From Acidobacteriaceae bacterium (GTDB taxonomy: Bacteria > Acidobacteriota > Terriglobia > Terriglobales > Acidobacteriaceae), in contig PMHV01000018.1 of NCBI GenBank assembly GCA_003156805.1, positions 40,915 to 104,914 of the forward strand: a stretch of 64,000 bases of DNA, written 5' to 3'. The position numbers and the translations under genes were made by a program. Under the pieces are notes generated by a model. It was not told where the DNA came from. It saw only the letters and a list, made by a program, of their open reading frames with translations, and searched no databases. The first letter of the stretch is position 1. The number at the start of each line of letters is the position of its first letter. Positions 45,513-52,237 of this stretch are shown piece by piece.

Positions 45513-46142
45513 TTAGCGCTTGTTCATCTTTTCCTCGCGCAGAGTCTTCCACACTTCCCGCACCTGTGCTTGCGTTTCGTCGAGTGAGCCGGAGTTATCG
45601 ATCACGTAGTCGGCGGCTTTGATTTTCTCCTGGTCGGGGAGCTGGGCGGCCATGCGGCGGGCTACTTCCGTACGGGCTGCGTTCAGGTCCATCCGCTGGC
45701 GCGCGGCGAAGCGGGCTACGCGCTGCTGGTCGCGGCAGGTGACGACCACGAGGCGGTCGAATTGTTTCGCGGCTCCGGCTTCGAGGATGAGCGCGGCTTC
45801 GACGATGACGATGGCGTGGGGATCGCGGCCGCCGGCTCGTTGCATCCATTCTTCCTGGCGGCGCAGAACCTCGGGATGCACGATGCGGTTCAGTTCTTCG
45901 ATGCGGGAAGCGGCTGGGCTGAAGGCGGCTTCGGCCAATTTTGAGCGGTTGATGGTTCGATCCGGGTTGAGAATTTCGCGGCCGAAGTGGCGCACCACTT
46001 CGTCGTAGACAGGCTCGCCCGGCTGCATGAGTTGGTGGGCGATGCGGTCGGCCTGGATCAATTGCGCGCCGAGGGCGACGAACATTTCTCCTACCGCGGA
46101 TTTTCCTGAGGCGATGCCGCCGGTGAGGCCGACTTTCAGCAA
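45513..46142 (-). CDS. coaE: Dephospho-CoA kinase
   Basis: A 209-aa kinase for the last step of coenzyme A synthesis. LKVGLTGGIASGKSAVGEMF at the N terminus is the P-loop block. ADRIAHQLMQPGEPVYDEV is the substrate-binding region and YVIDNSGSLDETQAQV the C-terminal hallmark. The open frame reaches 46184, but I choose the TTG at 46142 because GGAG lies five bases upstream and it places the P-loop at the expected distance from the N terminus. Confidence 0.94.
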   Translation of the reverse strand: MLKVGLTGGIASGKSAVGEMFVALGAQLIQADRIAHQLMQPGEPVYDEVVRHFGREILNPDRTINRSKLAEAAFSPAASRIEELNRIVHPEVLRRQEEWMQRAGGRDPHAIVIVEAALILEAGAAKQFDRLVVVTCRDQQRVARFAARQRMDLNAARTEVARRMAAQLPDQEKIKAADYVIDNSGSLDETQAQVREVWKTLREEKMNKR

Positions 46143-46159
46143 GCGGTCTCCGCAAGAAT

Positions 46160-46245
46160 ATTCACCACGGAGGCACGGAGACACGGAGAAAAACTAAAGA
46201 AAAAATCACACCAGGTTTTCTCTCCGTGCCTCTGTGGTGAAAAGT
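46160..46245. repeat. Inverted intergenic repeat element (CACGGAG family)
   Basis: The left arm (about 46161-46195) carries 8-nt units GCACGGAG and ACACGGAG after TTCACCACGGAG. The right arm (about 46220-46245) is the inverted form, CTCCGTGCCTCTGTGGTGAA. It makes an imperfect hairpin of about 25 bp between coaE and folD. This CACGGAG sequence is a recurrent intergenic element in many bacterial genomes, from memory. Confidence 0.75.
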
Positions 46246-46248
46246 CCT

Positions 46249-47190
46249 TCATTTTCCGGCAAGTGCTGGGACGCGGCTGCCGCGGCGCAGCTTAGCGGCT
46301 TTCACGGTGTTGGACATCAGCATGGCGATGGTGAGCGGGCCTACGCCGCCCGGGACGGGCGTCAGCGCTCCGGCTACTTCGGCCACTTCCGGATGCACAT
46401 CGCCGGCCAGCGTCGATCCTTTCTGGCGGAATGTCTCTTCGCGCCTGGCGTTGCCGGCGAAGAGCCGCTGAAATTCGGCCAGGTCGGTGACCTTATTCAT
46501 GCCGACGTCAATCACGGTTGCGCCGGGCTTGACGAAGTTGCGGGTGATCATGCCGGCGCGGCCGATGGCTGCCACCAGAATGTCGGCGCGGCGGCAAACG
46601 GCTGGAAGATCGCCGGTTTTCGAATGGCAGACGGTGACCGTGGCGTTGGCGTTCAGCAGCAGCATGGCGACGGGCTTGCCGACGATGTCGCTGCGTCCGA
46701 CGACGACGGCTTCCTGCCCGGCGACGGCGATGTGGCTGCGCTTCAGGATTTCCATGACTCCGGCGGGCGTGCAGGGAACCAGACCGGGACGCTGCGTGGA
46801 GAGAAAGCCGACGTTCATGGGATGGAATCCGTCGACATCTTTCGCGGGATCGACGGCCATGAGAATGCGTTTGGAGTCGGCTTGCGCGGGAAGCGGCAAC
46901 TGCACCAGAATGCCGTCGATGTCGTCGCGCTGGTTGAGATGCTCGATGAGAGCGAGAAGTTCCGCGGTGGTGGCGGAGTCGGGCGGCGTGTGCTTCTCGC
47001 TGAAGATGCCAACCTCTTCGCAGGCCTTGACCTTGCCGCGCACATAGATTTCCGAAGCCGGATTGTGCCCGGCAAGAACCACGGCCAAGCCTGGGCGCAC
47101 TCCGGCCTCGGCCAGGGAGCGGACTTCGGCCGCTACTTCGGCGCGGATATCGCCGGCGAGCTTGGTGCCGTCAAGAATGGTGGCTGCCAT
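46249..47190 (-). CDS. folD: Bifunctional methylenetetrahydrofolate dehydrogenase/cyclohydrolase
   Basis: A 313-aa enzyme that oxidises methylene-THF to formyl-THF, completing the one-carbon path begun by GlyA. Key residues are Y49 and K53 in YVRGKVKA, DIDGILVQLPLP, PCTPAGVMEIL, and the NADP-binding VVVGRSDIVGKPVAMLL, all standard. The C-terminal VPGGVGPLTIAMLMSNTVKAA is intact. It is separated from coaE by the CACGGAG element. Confidence 0.96.
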   Translation of the reverse strand: MAATILDGTKLAGDIRAEVAAEVRSLAEAGVRPGLAVVLAGHNPASEIYVRGKVKACEEVGIFSEKHTPPDSATTAELLALIEHLNQRDDIDGILVQLPLPAQADSKRILMAVDPAKDVDGFHPMNVGFLSTQRPGLVPCTPAGVMEILKRSHIAVAGQEAVVVGRSDIVGKPVAMLLLNANATVTVCHSKTGDLPAVCRRADILVAAIGRAGMITRNFVKPGATVIDVGMNKVTDLAEFQRLFAGNARREETFRQKGSTLAGDVHPEVAEVAGALTPVPGGVGPLTIAMLMSNTVKAAKLRRGSRVPALAGK

Positions 47191-47528
47191 GAGTTTCGTC
47201 GGCCTTCGGTTGATCCTTATCAGTTGGCCCAGACCAGCTTGGTTGAGATTCTATCGCAATCTCAGCGCGGGAAAGAATGCTCACCAGGAAGACGGTTCGG
47301 CAGAGTCGGATGCGCAAATATTATATTATATGGAGGCAAGGGAATGGCCGCTTCTTCCGGCAGCCATTAGCGACCATTGCCCCGTTTTGTCTCGAAGCGC
47401 CAGATTTTCTCTTGCTAACTCATGTTCAGCAGGGCGGTGACGGAAATTGTCGAGGAGTTCAGGACGGACAACGGCTTTAGGGTGTTCCGTTTCCGGCCGA
47501 CTTCTCTCCCATTTCGGGCTGGTGTTTA

Positions 47529-47548
47529 CCCCTACCCCCTACCCCCCC
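47529..47548 (-). other. Possible G-quadruplex sequence
   Basis: On the minus strand three G runs of seven, five and four bases are separated by TA. The longest run can supply two tracts, so the pattern fits four G3 tracts. Confidence 0.4.
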
Positions 47549-47789
47549 GGAGTCTTTAGAATCATCGACTTAGCGGCGGACTCGATGACAAAATATCTGG
47601 AATCAATAAGTTGCGGGCAAAATCTTGAAAACAAATGCCTTAGCACTCCCGTCGTTCAGATCGCCACGCCTTGGGCTGACATGATGATCGGACGGCGAGC
47701 CTGTGGATTGCAAGGTTGGATGTCACAAAGCTAAAGCAACAAGCCGGTCTAGCATGGGTGACGTATTCCGGCGTACAGGGATCCAAGAC

Positions 47790-47821
47790 GCTCAGACGGA
47801 TTAAGCGCGCGCCGTCTGGCG
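47790..47821. promoter_or_regulatory. Hairpin or dyad upstream of brnT
   Basis: CAGACGG (47793-47799) pairs with CCGTCTG (47812-47818), and CGC/GCG extend the stem past a one-base bulge. It ends 26 bases before the brnT start. It could be the operator at which BrnA represses its own operon, or an upstream terminator. Confidence 0.35.
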
Positions 47822-47846
47822 TGTAGCTACGTTTGGAGTTACAATC

Positions 47847-48146
47847 ATGTTTGAGAAGTTTGAATGGAACGAAGCCAAGAATCGTGCAAATATCCAGAAG
47901 CATGGACTGGACTTCGCCGACGCGGAAGAGATGTTTCGCGGCGGGTTCTTCTACGAACCCGATACGCGTGAAGATTACGGGGAGGCGCGCTCGGCCGGAT
48001 TCGGCATGATCCGAGGCCGCATCGCGTATGTTGTCTTCGCGGAACGTGGCGCAGGGACCGTTCGAATTATCTCACTCAGGAAGGCGAGCCGCCGTGAATG
48101 TAAAGAATACGAAGAGGCGATCAAGGACAGACTGGAAGCGGGTTGA
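47847..48146 (+). CDS. brnT: BrnT family toxin
   Basis: A 99-aa RelE-fold ribonuclease toxin. FEWNEAKNRANIQKHGLDFADAEEMF at the N terminus and GTVRIISLRKASRRECKEYEEA near the C terminus are the two conserved BrnT blocks. In Brucella, BrnT cuts RNA and is neutralised by BrnA. GGAG lies eight bases before the ATG. The antitoxin gene begins four bases after its stop. Confidence 0.93.
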   Translation: MFEKFEWNEAKNRANIQKHGLDFADAEEMFRGGFFYEPDTREDYGEARSAGFGMIRGRIAYVVFAERGAGTVRIISLRKASRRECKEYEEAIKDRLEAG

Positions 48147-48150
48147 CGCC

Positions 48151-48366
48151 ATGCAGGACTCCGACATCGATTTTTCTGAAATGCCCGAGGTCGGCCCTGA
48201 TTTCTTCAAAAATGCAATCTTCTGGCCGGGACCGAAGAAGCAGATCACACTGAGGATCGATCCCGACGTGCTGACGTTTTTTCGCAAGCACGGCCGAGGC
48301 TACCAGAGCACGATCAATGCCGTCCTGCGCAAGTATATGGAGGCGAGAAAAGGGCAGGCGGTGTGA
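48151..48366 (+). CDS. brnA: BrnA family antitoxin
   Basis: A 71-aa antitoxin. Residues 1-35 are acidic and should wrap the toxin (DSDIDFSEMPEVGPDFFKNAIFWPGPKKQ). The C-terminal ITLRIDPDVLTFFRKHGRGYQSTINAVLRKYME is a ribbon-helix-helix DNA-binding fold, as in other BrnA proteins. It should repress the operon and hold BrnT inactive. Confidence 0.92.
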   Translation: MQDSDIDFSEMPEVGPDFFKNAIFWPGPKKQITLRIDPDVLTFFRKHGRGYQSTINAVLRKYMEARKGQAV

Positions 48367-48480
48367 CCTGGAATCTTTCTTAGTATGGACTCCAAGCCGA
48401 CTCCGCTCCCCGTCGTTCGGGAGGCGCAGGAAAGCCTAAGAAGAAAAACCATGCCCCGTCGCACTGAGCGGAGTATCGAC

Positions 48481-48834
48481 ATGCGCAGGACGGCGCTATT
48501 CGTCATCCCGTGGACGCTCATCGCTGCGCTGTTTGCCTCTTTGTACCGAAGCTCTGGACGGGCGAAGTGGCCGCTGGTGCAGGGAACCATTCAGGAGACG
48601 AGAATCGTTCCCGACCACGGGCTTGAGACAAAATCGGGTGGGCAACTAACGTGGAAGGCAGAATATAGAATCGCTTACTTCGTCGCTAGCGGCGAGTATG
48701 CCGTGTGGGCCGATTCTGGCATCCGAGGCGAAAGCGAAGCCGGCGTTCGGTTGGCGTTGCCGCAATCGCACCCTTCGTGTCGGGTGCAATACAATCCCAG
48801 ACGACCCGAAATGTCTTTCGCAGCTTGTCGATGA
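48481..48834 (+). CDS. Small membrane-anchored protein, DUF3592-like
   Basis: A 117-aa protein with one N-terminal helix (TALFVIPWTLIAALFASLY) and a beta-rich tail (KWPLVQGTIQETRIV, WKAEYRIAYFVASGEYAVW, CRVQYNPRRPEMS). The W-x-x-x-G-x-I-x-x-x-x-x pattern and the final RVQYNP-x-x-P are typical of DUF3592 proteins. The start was chosen from GGAG eight bases upstream of ATG 48481; the open frame begins at 48385. Function unknown. Confidence 0.65.
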   Translation: MRRTALFVIPWTLIAALFASLYRSSGRAKWPLVQGTIQETRIVPDHGLETKSGGQLTWKAEYRIAYFVASGEYAVWADSGIRGESEAGVRLALPQSHPSCRVQYNPRRPEMSFAACR

Positions 48835-48866
48835 ATGTTCCCCTACATGCCACGCAAGGTCACGAA

Positions 48867-50042
48867 CTACCGGCCGTTATACTTTCTAGGCACGCGCTTG
48901 GAGATGTTGCAGAGAATTTCGTAGGGTGAGCTGTTGGCTAGTTTGGCGTGTTCGAGGGCATCGACGCTCAGGCCGTCGCACGTTCCCAGCAAGACGACTT
49001 CGTCTCCCACGGCGATTCCGGGGATGCCGGTGACATCCACCAAAGTCAAATCCATGGAGATGCTGCCCACGATGGGGGCGTAGTGCTCGCGGACGATGAC
49101 GCGTCCGCGATTGGATAGCTGGCGGTTATAGCCATCGGCATAGCCGACGGGCAGCACCGCAACGTGGGCGGGAGCTTTCGTGACGTAAGTTGCGCCGTAG
49201 CCGAGCGGGTGGCCGGCGGGAAAATCGCGCATGGAAAGAATGCGCGTCTTCCAGGTAAGCGCGGGTTTGAGAGGAAGGCGAAGCGTGCCGCCGCTGACTT
49301 CGCGTCCGGCGCGTTGAAAGGGCAAGTAATATCCGTAGAGCGCGACGCCGGGGCGAACCATGTTGTTCCAGGTTTCGCGGCGGGAGATGACGGCGCCGGT
49401 GTTGGCCATGTGAACGAAAGAAGGATCGAAACCGGAGTCGCGCACGAGGCGGCGCGCGGCTTCGAAAGTGCGTTCCTGCTCGGCGACGGAAGGCGCGTCC
49501 ATGATTTCGGAAGACGCGAGGTGAGTGGAGAGACCCTCGACGACGAGGTGCCGAGCGGACTTGAGCGCGGCGAGGACCTCGGGCAAGCCATCGGGAGCAA
49601 CTCCCAGGCGGCCCATGCCGGAATCTACTTTCAGATGGACGGGATGCCGCGCGTCGGCGGCCGCGGCTGCTTTTTCGAGCGCTTCGATGTGCCACGGCTC
49701 CCACACCGTGGGAGTGAGGCTGAGACGAACGATTTCGCTTTCTTCGCCGCGCCAAAATCCGGTCATCAAGAGAATGCGAGCTTGAATTCCGGCATCGCGC
49801 AGAGGGATGGCTTCATCGAGCGAAGTGACTCCCAGCCAGCGCGCACCTTCGGCTTCGAGAGCGCGCGAGCACTCGACGGCGCCGTGGCCGTAGGCATCGG
49901 CTTTCACCACAGCACAAACGGTGACGCCCGCGCCCACGTGCTTCTGCACGGTACGGAAATTCTGCCGCAGAATGGATAAAGAAACTTCCGCCCAAGTTGG
50001 GCGGGTCGCGACGCGGCTCAGGGTTTCGACGGTGGTTGCCAC
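48867..50042 (-). CDS. alr: Alanine racemase
   Basis: A 391-aa PLP racemase that makes D-alanine for peptidoglycan. The PLP lysine is K47 in VVKADAYGHGA. HLKVDSGMGRLGV, VRPGVALYGYYLP and EHYAPIVGSISMDLTLVDVTG (C-terminal beta domain) are standard. The start is GTG with a TATAAT box eight bases upstream, so the message may be leaderless. Last gene on the strand after the BAM/OmpH/TonB group. Confidence 0.96.
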   Translation of the reverse strand: MATTVETLSRVATRPTWAEVSLSILRQNFRTVQKHVGAGVTVCAVVKADAYGHGAVECSRALEAEGARWLGVTSLDEAIPLRDAGIQARILLMTGFWRGEESEIVRLSLTPTVWEPWHIEALEKAAAAADARHPVHLKVDSGMGRLGVAPDGLPEVLAALKSARHLVVEGLSTHLASSEIMDAPSVAEQERTFEAARRLVRDSGFDPSFVHMANTGAVISRRETWNNMVRPGVALYGYYLPFQRAGREVSGGTLRLPLKPALTWKTRILSMRDFPAGHPLGYGATYVTKAPAHVAVLPVGYADGYNRQLSNRGRVIVREHYAPIVGSISMDLTLVDVTGIPGIAVGDEVVLLGTCDGLSVDALEHAKLANSSPYEILCNISKRVPRKYNGR

Positions 50043-50050
50043 TGGTGTCG

Positions 50051-50056
50051 ATTATA
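50051..50056 (-). promoter_or_regulatory. -10 box (TATAAT) eight bases before the alr start
   Basis: A perfect minus-strand TATAAT, eight bases from GTG 50042. It gives alr its own promoter despite being downstream of the tonB-like gene. Confidence 0.5.
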
Positions 50057-50241
50057 GCGGGAGCGGCGCGGAGACTTACGTTACGCCGGGACTACTCCTT
50101 GGTTGCGGGATCCGTGGCATGGGCCGGCAGCAGGTCTCTCGACTCCGCAAGATGACACTGCTTGGCCATTCGCTTCGCGGATGATTCTGCTTCGCTTGAG
50201 ACGACAGAGGTTTGCGTACGATCTCCCCGACTCTATAACGC

Positions 50242-51015
50242 TTAGTTCCCGTCGAGGAAGAAGTTCACCGTGATTTGCGTTTCCACCTCCACGGGTTCGT
50301 GGTTCAGATAGTAGGGCCGGTAGCGCCACTGGCTGACCGCGGCCTCGGCGGCTTGCACCAGCATGGGATGGCCGGTGAGCACGCGCAGGTGTTCGATGGT
50401 TCCCTCTTTGCTAATGAGCGCCTGCAGCACGACCTGGCCTTGAATTCGCGCGGCGCGCGCCAGCGGGGGATATTCGGGTTGCACGCGGTGGATAAGATTG
50501 CCTTCGCTGATATTCGAGACGCGGAGCGGACGCACGACGGCCGGAGGAGGCACGGGCAGGACGGGCCTGGTCCCGCCTGCGATGGAAATGGGAAGGCCGT
50601 TTGGATCGCCTGTGCCCGGGATTCCGGCAACGTTTGATCCGGCGTTACCGACATTGGGCGGGCCTGAATCTTCATCGCTCAGCGCGACCGAGACTGGAAT
50701 GCGGGTCGGCGCCATTAAAATGTGCGCCACGAAGTTGCTGTGAGAAACGCTGGCGGCGAGCGCTGTGCTTGCGGGAGGCTCTGCCTGGGGCCGTCCGAGG
50801 CTGACGGGTGTCGAGAGGCGGTGCAGTAACGGCAAGGCTTCCGGCCGCAGCAGAGGTAGAAGCAGCAGCAAACCGGCCAACAGCACTTGCAAGGCTAGTG
50901 AGGTGAGAGTGGTCCATCCCCGGCGCGAGCGTTCGGCCGAGGAAGAGGAAATGAGCGTATCGGCAAACATTGTGTTTTCAAAGATGGTGTTTTCAAAGAT
51001 GCCGTTCTCGGACAT
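50242..51015 (-). CDS. TonB family protein (energy transducer)
   Basis: A 257-aa protein: a short cytoplasmic N terminus, one TM helix (SLALQVLLAGLLLLLPLL), a Pro/Ser/Ala-rich periplasmic linker, and a TonB_C domain (RVQPEYPPLARAARIQGQVVLQALISKEG to VEVETQITVNFFLDGN). It would carry proton-motive energy to an outer-membrane receptor. The ATG at 51015 is preferred to 51030 because AGGAGG lies five bases upstream. Its first residues (IFENTIFENTMFADT) come from a 15-nt tandem repeat. Confidence 0.88.
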   Translation of the reverse strand: MSENGIFENTIFENTMFADTLISSSSAERSRRGWTTLTSLALQVLLAGLLLLLPLLRPEALPLLHRLSTPVSLGRPQAEPPASTALAASVSHSNFVAHILMAPTRIPVSVALSDEDSGPPNVGNAGSNVAGIPGTGDPNGLPISIAGGTRPVLPVPPPAVVRPLRVSNISEGNLIHRVQPEYPPLARAARIQGQVVLQALISKEGTIEHLRVLTGHPMLVQAAEAAVSQWRYRPYYLNHEPVEVETQITVNFFLDGN

Positions 51016-51019
51016 GCTG
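50960..51019. repeat. 15-nt tandem repeat x4 at the start of the tonB-like gene
   Basis: Units at 50960-50974, 50975-50989, 50990-51004 and 51005-51019; the middle two differ only in the last three bases. In frame they encode the pentapeptides IFENT, IFENT and MFADT. Confidence 0.8.
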
Positions 51020-51102
51020 TCCTCCTGCATGGAATGCGTTTGCAGCTAAAGACACCGGAGACGGGCTTGCGGGATGGGTTGGGAGAAAGAAAGCTGAGCA
51101 GC

Positions 51103-51134
51103 GAAAGAAAAAGGCCGCGTGGTTACGCGGCCTT
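51103..51134 (-). terminator. Intrinsic terminator of the ompH/skp-like gene
   Basis: On the minus strand AAGGCCGCGT, loop AACC, ACGCGGCCTT, followed by a run of T (TTTTTCTTTC). The 10-bp stem is perfect. It lies about 40 bases past the stop at 51175. Confidence 0.85.
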
Positions 51135-51174
51135 GGGAACTTTCCGGGCACGTACGGTGTCAGAGCGAAGCCAG

Positions 51175-51885
51175 TTACGGAGTATTCGGTTTGGGAGTTG
51201 CCGGCTTGGCCGGAACTCCGGTACTGCCGGCGGGCTTGGCCGTGCCTGCGGGCTTGGGAGCGGCTGGGGAAGCGGCAGGAGCCGGTACGCCGGACTGCAC
51301 ATTGTAAAGCTCGACGACCGCCCGGCTGATGTCGACGCCTTCATTGGCCCACAGCACCGGGCTTTGCGGCCAGGGATTGGAGATATCGACGATCATGGTG
51401 AGGCCGTTATCCTGCGCGTACTTTACGATGACGGGAGCCATCTTGTTCAGGATGCGCGAGAAGACCTCTTTCTGCTGATTGCCGGCATCTTCCTGAGCGT
51501 CCTGTACGGCGCGATCGAAAGATTTCTTCTTAGTCTCGATCTGCTTGACGAGAGTGGCGCGGGCTTCGTCATTAAGTTTCTCGCCCTGGGTTTGCAATTG
51601 CTTCTGCAAACCCTGGAGTTCGTCATTCTGAGCGCTGAGCTCAGTCTTCTTGGGCTCCAGCTTTTTGTCGAGCAACTCGAAATCGCGTCGCCCTTCGTTG
51701 CTGGCGAGGACGGCCTGCTCAATGTTGATGGTGCCGACCTTGGTGGTGGTGGGAGCGGGGGCCGACGGAGCCGCCATGGGGCCGGCGGGGATCGGCGGAG
51801 TGGCCGCGCTGCTGGTTTGGGCCGATGCGCAAATCGCGTAGAAAAGTGCAAGGGCCAGGACGGACCGTAAGAACTTGCTTGTCAT
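51175..51885 (-). CDS. OmpH/Skp family outer-membrane protein chaperone
   Basis: A 236-aa periplasmic chaperone. A signal peptide (SKFLRSVLALALFYAICASAQ) is followed by KVGTINIEQAVLASNEGRRDFELLDKKLEPKKTEL, the Skp-type start. A long coiled coil ([33 protein letters not shown]) and the closing strand VIVKYAQDNGLTMIVDI complete the domain. A Pro/Ala/Lys tail of about 40 residues is unusual for Skp. The start is ATG 51885, with AAGGAG 11 bases upstream; the longer frame to 51954 is only repeat sequence. It follows bamA, as expected. Confidence 0.9.
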   Translation of the reverse strand: MTSKFLRSVLALALFYAICASAQTSSAATPPIPAGPMAAPSAPAPTTTKVGTINIEQAVLASNEGRRDFELLDKKLEPKKTELSAQNDELQGLQKQLQTQGEKLNDEARATLVKQIETKKKSFDRAVQDAQEDAGNQQKEVFSRILNKMAPVIVKYAQDNGLTMIVDISNPWPQSPVLWANEGVDISRAVVELYNVQSGVPAPAASPAAPKPAGTAKPAGSTGVPAKPATPKPNTP

Positions 51886-51911
51886 GGATCGCTTAACTCC
51901 TTGGAACATGG

Positions 51912-51970
51912 TTCCGGAAAACATGGTTCCGGAAAATATGGTTTCGGGAAACATGGTTCCGGGAATGAAC
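51912..51970. repeat. 15-nt tandem repeat x4 upstream of ompH/skp
   Basis: Units at 51912-51926, 51927-51941, 51942-51956 and 51957-51970, of the form TTCCGGAAAACATGG. They lie just 5' of the ribosome-binding site, in the mRNA leader. Confidence 0.85.
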
Positions 51971-52237
51971 TCAGATTACCCTCAGGCAACGCTGGGCCGC
52001 ACTCACGAGGTCTTAGATGCAACTCCGCCGTCAGACAGGCGCACTCGACAGCCAGCGTCACACGCCGGGGTTGCGGACGTGTCGTCCACCCCCATCAAAT
52101 TCTCAGTGGCGTGGATCAGGGTGATTATAGAGAGCCTGCTCTGCCGCCGTCAAACGCACGGGTTGGAATTTGCCTCCGTCGCCGGGTTCTAAAGTCTCGA
52201 TCGTGCCCGGTTTTCGGCGAGGCCTTGATCCCGGTCA

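Larger units (their letters stand above)
47191..47846. other. Intergenic region of 656 bp before brnT
   Basis: No supported gene. Short frames here (for example 47447-47734 plus) have no recognisable pattern. Features seen are an AT-rich patch at about 47315-47335, a C-rich run at 47529-47548 and a hairpin at 47790-47821. It could be a decayed piece of DNA next to the toxin-antitoxin pair. Confidence 0.5.

Noticed and set aside
47447..47734. Plus-strand 95-codon frame before brnT
   Set aside because: No ribosome-binding site, no recognisable pattern, and it includes the C-rich run.
51886..51954. N-terminal extension of the ompH/skp protein (MFPETIFSGT...)
   Set aside because: This is the 15-nt repeat in the leader; the ribosome-binding site and signal peptide place the start at 51885.
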